A program made the position numbers and the translations under genes. A DNA stretch of 64,000 nt, taken from the NCBI GenBank assembly GCA_037039685.1, contig JAWNGF010000002.1, positions 3,286,001-3,350,000 of the forward strand. The letters are read 5' to 3'. The stretch is from Ceratobasidium sp. AG-K. Taxonomy: Eukaryota; Basidiomycota; Agaricomycetes; Cantharellales; Ceratobasidiaceae. Shown here one piece after another: positions 55,865-64,000 of the stretch (position 1 is its first letter; the number at the start of each line of letters is the position of its first letter). The notes below the pieces were generated by a model. It saw only the letters and a program-made list of their open reading frames with translations, was not told where the DNA came from and searched no databases.

Positions 55865-56979
55865 TTGTGTCGGTGCAGCGATAGACATGGGATGAGAGGG
55901 ATGACGATGATTGGTTACTATTTCTAGCTGTTGTATCCGAGTGCTCATATTGTTGAGACTTATTTATATGTTGAAGCAATCCCTCCTCTGTATAAGTGTA
56001 CTCAAAATGCATCCATGATTGAATTCACATAAGACAACATGAATATGGCACCTAATGATTAAAATAATGGGTGGCTAACCGTGTGGCGCTGCCTCCCATG
56101 GGTAGGATTGTGGCGCCCTTCAGATCACCACTTGACTTCTATCAGCCCACTCGCACGCAATAATCATGGAGGTAGACCGTCCGCGGATGATTAAATCCTT
56201 TGACTGAGACGATTCTACTCGACAGTGGGTATTGCCCAACTGCAAAGGGGTTTTGAGTGCCAATTCGTAGTGGATGTATGCCAGCTTCAATCAAGCTCCG
56301 GTTGGAGGCAAAACCACGTCTATGAAGCACATCAATATGGTACGTGAGACCATTTCAGAGTCCAATGAAGGACAACTCTGCTATTCTAACGGACAGGATC
56401 GGTCATGAGTGGTTGTGACAATCAAACTCTACTACTCATCGCGCGCCGTTCTATACTATCCTGTTTCAATAATAAACGGATAGGAAGCACAGCGCATCTC
56501 AGAATTTGTACTCTCTGTTTTGGGCACATACCCACCTACGTCCGCAAAAGTAAAATGTACGCTCTGGAGCGTGGGAGCGCTGTGTTGGCCCCCTGAGTGC
56601 TCCGGAGCCTACGCAGCCCTTCTGAGCAAGGGCCTGGCTCAGGAGCACTCCACGGAATTTCCGGTTTTTGCTGAGTAAATATACAATTGCAACGGCTCAC
56701 TGGCGTTACGAGCTTCCGATGCGCTTGAAATCTTGGAATGCTGTATTTCAAACTTGGGCTTAACTGGTACGCTATTGGCATGTCGCACAAACGTAAAACG
56801 GACGGCAATCAGGCGCAGGAGGTTATCCGTTTAATACATCACGTGTAGTTGGTCCACGTGCCCTGATAGGCTCGGGGCATCCACCACTTCACGGCTTGCA
56901 GCCTACCGCTGAGAGTCCACAGTTCGAGTCATCGTAAAAGCCTATCATAGCTCCTCATATCCGTGTAGCGGCTTTACCC
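55865..56979. other. Intergenic, no gene supported
   Basis: About 1.1 kb with only short frames on either strand. Confidence 0.5.
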
Positions 56980-58189
56980 ATGCCAACAAGCCAAGCCAAC
57001 CAATCCAGTCCCAATGGATCATCTAATGATGGGAGGGCGACAGCCAGTAGCCTTTTCCTCGTGGCGGTTTATAACGGAAGCAGATTCGCCATCCGGCGGA
57101 ATCCAGACTATGCGGTCAGCAATTTATTCACTTTCACACCTTATGTCTCATAAGTAAATCAGGCTACGATTATCTCAATCCGTAAAGCGTTCCCCATATT
57201 GGATAACCTTGCGTCCGGCGCTTCAAGTATTCAACTCTCTGCAAGCTTGGCGAGTTCAGTGACGAACCAATTGGAATAAACGACGAGCTATGGTCAGATC
57301 TGTTGGCTAGTCTAAATACCGTTCATATCTCGATCATGCGGGATCAACCAAAGGAATTAGGCGAGCGAGATCTGTCCAATCAAGTAGTTGTTTGCGTCAA
57401 GGATACCAACTCGAATGTTCAGGTCCTGCACCTTCCATTGTTTCCCAATTCGACAATTCGACATCTTAAGGATCTGGTATTGCAGCACGACCATCGTTTA
57501 CCTTATCATCTTAGTATATCTCTCGACGGCTTGTCAAACCTTGACGATAACGCCCAGCTTCACGAGTGCGGTAACCCGGATCAACATGTCTTCCAACTGT
57601 CGACTGAAATACCGATTTACCTTGTTGGTCCTACTCTTTCGAAGGAACTCATAAGCATTCCAATATTCGCAACCATCCACACCCTTAAACTCCTCCATAT
57701 CGCCCGGGAAGATTCGAACCATGGCATCCCATCTATCCATCCAAGCGAACAAACTTTGATGTGCGCTGGCGAACTACTGGACGATAAACGTATACTTTGG
57801 TCATATCCCCAAATTGTGACTGAGTGCGAAGTTTACGTCAATAAAGCCCGGGGCGAGTATGTTTACGTTTTTTAAGATGCCAGTAACATAATCTCTCGCC
57901 TTATACAGCAGTCCGACGATCGGAACCCAACCCAGAAGTTATCACACTGCGCGTGTTTGAGGCCGCATCCTTGTATGAAGAAGCCGATGGCGAGGCTTTC
58001 AATTGTCTAGTCTTACCAGAGTCATCCGTCCTCGATCTCAAAGTATTGATATCCTACCAGATCAGTGAAAGCTTTGCACGATTGGCTCTATCCGACTGGT
58101 TTCACAAGCCTTTAGAGGATGAGTATCTCATCGGCGGTCGCTTCAAGACCGGTGACAGTATCTGGCTTTCAATTCACGAGAACGAGTGA
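56980..58189 (+). CDS. Protein with ubiquitin-like (beta-grasp) domains; apparent 1-nt indels
   Basis: Exon 1 56980-57114 (45 codons, MPTSQANQSSPNG...), intron with GTCAGC donor, exon 2 from 57163, an intron near 57856-57908, last exon to TGA 58187-58189. Ubiquitin-like pieces: VAVYNGSRFAIRRNP-like strand followed by ATIISIRKAF; QVVVCVKDTNSNVQVLHLPL...TIRHLKDLVLQ...HLSISLDG; IPIFATIHTLKLLHI...TLMCAGELLDDKRILWSYP; and LRVFEAAS...LDLKVLISYQI. Two breaks: near 57245 (TTGGCGAG, where TTGGGCGAG would keep frame) and near 57853 in a GGGG run. Either sequencing errors in G runs or a young pseudogene. Function unknown. Confidence 0.55.
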
Positions 58190-59059
58190 TAACGCTGTTT
58201 CGGGAGTATGGAAGGAGTTGAATATATAGATCTAGGTTCGCAGGCCGTTCCCGTGAAGCGGATTTAACCAATGACGCCATGTAGAGCAAATGGTCCAGCG
58301 TTTTATCTCATCGCCATTTTCTAGTTTGGCCTCCAACTAATGTAACCACATTCACTCGGTAATTCATTCAGGATTATCCATACTATCCCCAGATTCAGTT
58401 TCATTACTTCCTTATCCATAAATCTCAGCCTAAGGGGTCAGGTGCGTGCAGGGCGGAAGGTCACACGGGGTACCAAGTGTCCATGCATATATCTGCTACG
58501 GCGTATCTACGAACATGGTAAATGTCGCGATGTATGCGGGCAGTCCGACGAGGCACGGAGAGCGTGTCGCAGGCTGAGTGGTCGGACCGCCAAATTGACG
58601 AGCGAGGGCCGGCCTGGCTTGGCAGCAGAACCTTTACTAGAGGTGGGCGGGTCGGGCAAAGACAGACTCCAGGCGGGATACTTGCGACCATCTATGTGTG
58701 TTGTCACCCTGGTTCGGTGGTCGCGTCGCACGCGGTGTCGAATGACAAAACAACTGTGTTAGTGCACAATTATAACCACTGATTGATAAAACCTAGAAAA
58801 GCTGTTAATGCTTAGTTGTTAGCATCGCGTGTATAAATAGCATGCTTATATGCGCTTCGCCTGGTTTAGCTTTCGTCTATTATACTGAAATCCGCACAGT
58901 AACTTAACATTATGCAAGGCGGATACATGCGCGATTTGAACCTTGGACCGGGTTTATTATATACGACAACGTGTACTTGCAAATGACTCAGATTTGGTAG
59001 TGTGATAGCGTAGCCTACTAACCAAATCAGCCCATCTATCATTCGATGGAACTTCTATC
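58190..59059. other. Intergenic, no gene supported
   Basis: About 870 bp of sequence with short frames only. No RNA gene recognised. Confidence 0.45.
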
Positions 59060-59640
59060 GTACAGCTGATCGGCTACACTACACCTGTTCTAAGGCTCAG
59101 ACACCAATTGGATACCTATATTCTGCGACCCACGGTAAGTACTATCACAAAGGTGATAATACTAGTTACAGATCTTCTTCGGAGCGAGTACTCCCCCATG
59201 TATGCCTCCAAGACGATGTTTATCGAGGGTATGACACATTGAAGGGGTCCATCGTGTACATAGGATGACCTAACTGTAACCCAACCTACTTACAAATTCG
59301 CTTACGAGTTCAGAACGGGAAATGTTTGGTAGGATACCACCACTTCGATAGAAAGCTTCTGTTCTGATCCACTCTTCAGGGCAATAGGCCGCGCGAGGAA
59401 ACATATAGAGACCCTGACGCATTTAACCCGGACAGGTTTCTTGACCTAAAGCTTTCGCCAGTGCCTGCCTTTGGTTGGGGGAGGCGGTAATTTTATATAA
59501 TTTATACTCTGTCTCGCACTGGCTGATTCACCTTCAACCTAGATAATGCCCAGGCGCACATTTTGGCGATGCATCATTGTTCATTACCGTCACCTCGCTT
59601 CTTAGCGCATATACGTCTCGAAGAAGGACATTAAATGAAA
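59060..59640 (+). pseudogene. Cytochrome P450 C-terminal remnant
   Basis: Fragments in the right order: an LPHVCLQDDVYRGYDTLKGS segment (about 59,192-59,250), ETYRDPDAFNPDRFLDLKL (about 59,398-59,450), AFGWGRR (about 59,470), a GTAATT...CTAG intron, and CPGAHFGDASLFITVTSLL (about 59,549-59,605) with the heme-ligand Cys. The frame is broken: an extra A in ATAATGCCC separates GRR from CPGAHFG, there are stops between pieces, and no N-terminal half is seen. Confidence 0.8.
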
Positions 59641-60524
59641 TTATATAAATACATCCCTATAGCTATAGTAATACATCAAGGTAGTCTGTGATTCGCCCCA
59701 TACATATCAGGAAGTCCTGCCTTTCCAAGTCGTTACTGCCATCCAACGAGCAAGAACGGAACGCGGTAGATTCGGTATGTAGAATGTTCCCGTGTAGGAC
59801 ACCCTGATTTTCATGAGTCTTGGCCGTTGTAACAAGCGCACTGTCCTCCACATCTCATTCCCCATCATGTCCCGCAGGTTCAGAACTGTACCCCATCCGA
59901 CGCGCTTTCTCCTTGGAGCTCTGCCGTATATATGCGAGATATTTGATGAGAACGGGTGTGTTCGACAACACGTATACTCTGACGCGAGAGCCTTTCGCTG
60001 GCACTCGGGCTATTCCCTCCGCACGGGCCCACATATGCATGTTTCCCACAGTGCTCAATCTGAGGCTGTGTTGCAACAGCCGCCCCAGACACGCCCTAGT
60101 CTATAATCTGCAGCCCGTGCCTTGCGTTGGCGATCGAAACGGCCCGGCGGAGAACGTTTGTTTTGATCGGGTCACGAGGTCCAGTCAGCCCATCAAAGCT
60201 TGTTTAATTGACGCGGCACGTTCATTAAACCTTGGAATCAATAGTTGACGCGTCAACATGAACGTTACATTATTTAGCAGATAAAAACAGCGCCTAGCGC
60301 ACAGTGAACAACAGGTAAAAGATGATACAACGAAGAATGAAAGAATTACATCGAATGCAGTAAGGAATGACATGAAAACCTTGGGGCGGGGCGACGCCAG
60401 CCTTTGATCATAAGAGCACAAACACACAGACCGGGACCAAGAGAGCGTAGAGCATAGGCAAGGGGAAACCGTGGCATGAAGAGGCAGCAGAAAACAAACG
60501 CGGGAAGCAAGGGGAGACCCGGAT
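59641..60524. other. Intergenic, no gene supported
   Basis: Overlapping short frames in several directions without recognisable domains. Confidence 0.4.
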
Positions 60525-61690
60525 TCAGACGTTCATGTCGAACGAAACATTGTCGTCGCTCGTCTCGGGGGTGAGGGGTTCACCACGCATCGGCGGTCGA
60601 ACCAATGTATTGAGTTGCATGCTGCTTGCCTTGCCCGCCAGTCTACGTGCTTCACGGTCGCTTTTCCTCCCAAGCGTTCCTGCACCGAGCGCGAGTGCTG
60701 GCTGAGACTCGCTCATCAGCCCACGCCCCACGTTGATCATACTCTTTCCGCCGAGCCGAACTCCGCTAGCCTGCTGTTTGAGCTGTATAAGGCTCGCTCG
60801 ACCCGCACCGAGTCTGCGGCGTAACGTGTCCCGCTCGGTCCGGACGCGATCCACTTCGTCTTCAAGAGCCCAGATACGCGTCGTCGCCTTGGTCCGTTCG
60901 AGGCTATCCGAAAGAATATTTCCAGACGAAGTTACAGAGGCGGAACGGCCTTCGCGGGTGGGGATCTGAGTCAAAGAGGCCTTGGGAGCGGAAGAGCGTT
61001 GCTAACACCAATTATTAGTCAACTGGATATCTTCAAATGAAACATGCAACTCACAGGAGCCTCGACGTCGCGCACCGTCTCGCAATCAATGTGAAAGTCT
61101 GACTTCCAATTCTGAAGGTCACCGCTCAGCTTCTCGACCTCGGCCTGGAATCCGTCCTCGACCTGTTCCAACTCGATAATGAGTTGCTCTCGTTGGTTCT
61201 GGAGCGCCGTAATGTGTGCTTTGGATCGAGCTTGCTGCTCGACGCTCCTCGCGAGCTCCTCTTCCTTGTCCGCGAGCTTTGCCTCGAGCTGGGAGACACG
61301 TAGTTGGAGCACGGTGTAGTCCTCGGGCTGAACGGCGGTGGTTATCAGGGTCGTCTTGGCCGTCAGCTGGGCTTGAAGTTGGTCAATGAGCATTTGCTGA
61401 AACACCGATTAGCAACGAGTTGGTATCAAAGGCACTGTACCCACCTGCAGCGAATTCTCGTCCAGTGCCCTCTGGAGCTGGTATTCTGTCGTGGAAGGCG
61501 CTGCGAGTGCGACAGCGAGACGGGCTTCGAGCTCGAGTACGAGCTCGCGTAGACGCGCCGTCTCGTCACCACACTTGGCATCATTTTCGTATGTACACTG
61601 TCCACGTCGTCAGGACTGGTCATGTGCGAAGGATTGAGCGCTTACTGAATGAGTACCGGCCTTGCCGAACAACTGTCGTAGAGCAATCAT
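60525..61690 (-). CDS. Coiled-coil protein, 338 residues, unknown function
   Basis: Four exons on the minus strand, 61690-61646, 61597-61445, 61396-61055 and 61001-60525, all phase 0, total 1017 nt with stop. Starts MIALRQLFGKAGTHS. Residues about 15-210 form long heptad coiled coils (LRELVLELEARLAVAL; LQLRVSQLEAKLADKEEELA; LIIELEQVEDGFQAEVEKL), followed by a shorter coil (ALEDEVDRVRTERDTLRRRL) in a basic, Ser-rich C-terminal part with LARKSDREARR-like stretches. No membrane segment. It resembles cytoskeleton or centrosome-associated coiled-coil proteins only in general layout; I do not assign a family. Its start lies 661 bp from the next gene's stop. Confidence 0.75.
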
Positions 61691-62351
61691 CGTAGGAAGT
61701 AAGAGTATATACGGTAGAACAGAACAGACAAACGAAACCGAGCGAGCCAGGGGGATGAGAGGTGGGATTTATAGGGAGAAGATTGAATGACGGTCGACGT
61801 CCAGAATGAAATCTTGGATGTGTTCAACGCATTTTGGCCGTTCCCTAACGCCACAGGGCCGGGCGTCATCACATGCCCGATGCAGACCGACCCTTCACAG
61901 GCCTCGTACACGTGGTGGCGGATCAATGCGTGTTCTGCCGATGGTTTACCCACTCCTACATGTGGTGCGATTATTTCCTGTAATTTCTCTGCATTTTTGG
62001 AACCCACCGGCTGAGCAGGCTCGACTGAATAACCACAGACTGCCTCGGCGTTCGGCTCAACGTGACATAGGCCCTGTGGCATTGACCACCACAGTCCAAC
62101 CTGGACAGCCTGTTTCATACATGTTGGCTGATTGTCTCCACGTGTTGCGCTATCCCCCACAGGTAGAGATATCTAGTTTCAGCAACCGGCGCGGCCCCGT
62201 CGCTCTTGCAAATACCATACGACGATTGCCGGCAAGCTGCGCAAATTAGACTCATGTACGTGGTGATGGATAACATTAGTTATTGATTAGGTGCCTGTCT
62301 AATTACAATCATAAGTATATTTATCCTGTCCAGTCGCAGCCACTGTTTGTC
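61691..62351. other. Intergenic, no gene supported
   Basis: Promoter side of the coiled-coil gene; short frames only. Confidence 0.45.
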
Positions 62352-63825
62352 TTAAATCAACCGTGCCATGACTGCCATCCGGCCAAATTCCTCTATTCCA
62401 ATAGTCCCAGACGGACCCGACGAGAACATCGATAGCATTTCGATGATCTGCAAATTAGTTCGTCAGTTTCGGCCCAGGTATCCCCGTTTGCGCCGTGGGA
62501 GCCAGTGTCCCCCAACCGATGTGTCAATCTACAAAAAAAAAGAGGGCTCACGTCGTCGGTGGAGAGATTTTCGTTCAACCTTTTTGCGGCCGCTGCAACT
62601 TCCTTGATGCCCATTTTCTTCGTGCAGAATGCAGGGTCGTCCACGTTCTCCCCTGGGAAGAATAACGCAAATGCAAGCTTGGCTTCGCGAAGTTGTCGAT
62701 CGGTCAATGTACGAGGGATATCGCCTTCCCAGTTGTCATCCTCATCGAGCTCTGCGCCAGAATCGGACTCGGTTGGCTTGCTTCGCGAAGGCTTTTGTCG
62801 GGTAGGAGCTCCAAATTCGGAATCAGTAGACAAGTCGGCGGGGGGTTGGTCGGAATAGATATCCGAATCAGATCCATCGGGCTCATCGTCATCTGATGCA
62901 GGAATAAACCCCCCTCCTTCCTCCTCATTTTCGTCTCCTGAGCCTGGAATGAATCCACCGCCGCCCGTGTCCCCAACCAAAAATCCACCTTCTTCCTGGT
63001 CCGAGTCTTCGAGTCGGGGTTGCTTTCCTTGGGCAGCACGAGCCTGACCCCTCGTTATACGACGCTCGGGTTGTTCCGTAGTCTCTGCCGCCTTGGACTT
63101 CGATCCAGATGCACGGGATGGCGCCTTGGTCTTGGCCTTTGATTTACGCGACTCCTCACCGGCCTCTGCTCGCTGCCCGACTAGAACCGCGCATACCGCC
63201 CGCCAGTCGCTTCTTGAGACCGTCAGCCCAGCATCCTTGTCCATTACGTAATCTTCTGGATCCGAATCAGACCCAGCCTTTCGCCGCCGATTCAACTCGC
63301 TGGGTCGACTCTCCCAGCCGGTGGCGGCGTTTCGAAACACGGTCAACACTAGAACAAGGCGCGGGTGTGTTTGAATGATGGATGAAAGAAGAGGACGGCG
63401 GGCGCACCTTCCTCATCGTCTGGCGGAAGATCGAGCATCTGAAATCGAGGGACACGACGAGTGAATAGAGTGTACATGCGGGGAGAAGCTTGTGCGTACC
63501 TGGAGGCCTGTCGGGATCAGTGATAGTGGTACACCTTGTTCGTCCTCTTTGTTGCTAGATGCTTCTACAATATATTCAAGCTGCCGAGTTAGGGGGACAA
63601 GGTTACACCGTGCCACTTACCGTTCATAGCCCTATCGTCCTTGACAAATCCACCTCCCTCATCCGAGTCTTGGTCTTCCACACGTGGCTTCTTGCGCCCA
63701 GGCCCTGATTCACCCGTTCGCGAATGCGCCTGCGCTCGCTGTGTCAATTTCAGAAACGCGGTATCAATAGCGCGCCGTAAACTTGGCCTAAGCGCAAGGT
63801 ATTCATCGTCTCCAGAGTCGGACAT
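62352..63825 (-). CDS. Acidic nuclear-type protein with repeated GGGF motifs and an EF-hand-like tail
   Basis: Five exons on the minus strand, 63825-63621, 63564-63500, 63438-63408, 63348-62552 and 62447-62352; 1194 nt, 397 residues. N-terminal helix (LRPSLRRAIDTAFLKLTQRA), then an acidic disordered region with a short motif repeated four times (DEGGGFV, EEGGFLV, GGGGFIPGSG, EGGGFIPASDDD) and basic AT-hook-like or NLS patches (RRITRGQARA; SKAKTKAPSRASGSKSK). The C-terminal about 85 residues form a calmodulin/EF-hand-like helical pair (TDRQLREAKLAFALFFPGE, then IIEMLSMFSSGPSGTIGIEEFGRM) whose loops lack full Ca-binding Asp/Glu sets. Family not recognised; a chromatin or DNA-repair role would be a guess. 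Confidence 0.75.
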
Positions 63826-64000
63826 GACCACAAAAGGTTAATGAGAAACAGTCCTCTGATGGTTATTGGTGGTTCGAGGAATGATGTTCGTGGTGGCGAG
63901 CGGAAGGTCGATGACAGTGGTGCCTAGTCACGTGAGAAGCAAAGTTTAATGCGGATTGGCGCTCGTGGTCTAGTCTTGATATCAACAATGGGAAGGACAA
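63826..64000. other. Promoter side of the last gene, window edge
   Basis: Contains TCACGTGA near 63,929, an E-box-type palindrome. No coding start seen before the window ends. Confidence 0.4.

Noticed and set aside
55081..55948. Arg/Pro/Ser-rich minus-strand frames opposite the helicase tail
   Set aside because: Antisense of the Gly/Arg/Asp repeat tail; low complexity only.
56881..56940. tRNA-like GTTCGAGTC box
   Set aside because: No A box or matching acceptor stem nearby.
59813..60248. 97- and 142-codon frames after the P450 remnant
   Set aside because: Overlapping frames in the same stretch, no domain, no continuation of the P450.

Overview
The window is fungal nuclear DNA, most likely from an Agaricomycete. 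The evidence is spliceosomal introns of about 46-60 nt with GTRAGT donors and CTAAC-like branch points, basidiomycete-type chromovirus retroelements, and a set of conserved eukaryotic genes. A Rhizoctonia/Ceratobasidiaceae source would fit, but I could not test it.

The left 34.6 kb is a nest of transposable elements. At 12-7120 lies a complete, very young Ty3/gypsy chromovirus (called E1 here) on the minus strand. Its LTRs differ at 2 of 425 positions and it is flanked by CAATT target-site duplications. It has intact gag and pol, a textbook -1 frameshift signal, a self-priming type primer site and an extra overlapping ORF. At 7953-9077 there is a 319-bp near-perfect inverted repeat. A decayed copia pol fragment lies at about 9.6-11.5 kb and an LTR at 11.85-12.33 kb. 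A broken minus-strand gypsy (E3) runs from 12.3 to about 30.6 kb. It is split by a 13.4-kb plus-strand gypsy (E2, 15154-28599, target-site duplication ACCTG) and by a solo LTR. E2 has a giant gag, pol, and about 3 kb of tryptophan-rich accessory ORFs with their own TATA boxes and one apparent intron. E2 carries 16 in-frame stops, all explicable by C-to-T change, and no frameshift that I could see. More LTR fragments, some inverted relative to each other, fill 28.6-33.1 kb.

From 34.6 kb on, the sequence becomes a gene island. In order it holds: RPT6, the 26S proteasome ATPase (minus); a five-exon orphan gene (plus); a secreted DUF3237 protein (plus); an LCB3/SGPP-type long-chain-base phosphate phosphatase (plus); the LTN1/listerin ribosome-quality-control E3 ligase (plus); a GRHPR-like 2-hydroxyacid dehydrogenase (minus), divergent from an MSS116-type mitochondrial DEAD-box helicase (plus); a ubiquitin-like-domain gene with apparent indels (plus); a cytochrome P450 remnant (plus); a coiled-coil protein (minus); and an acidic protein with an EF-hand-like tail (minus). 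These are housekeeping or orphan loci and do not form a cluster. RPT6 and LTN1 both belong to protein quality control, but nothing ties them together here.

The most interesting material is the E2 accessory cassette (24.7-27.7 kb), the replication signals of E1, and the deamination-like inactivation seen across three unrelated elements next to an untouched young one. Exon coordinates come from reading splice signals and checking that summed exon lengths keep frame. LTN1 exons were fixed only at the two ends.
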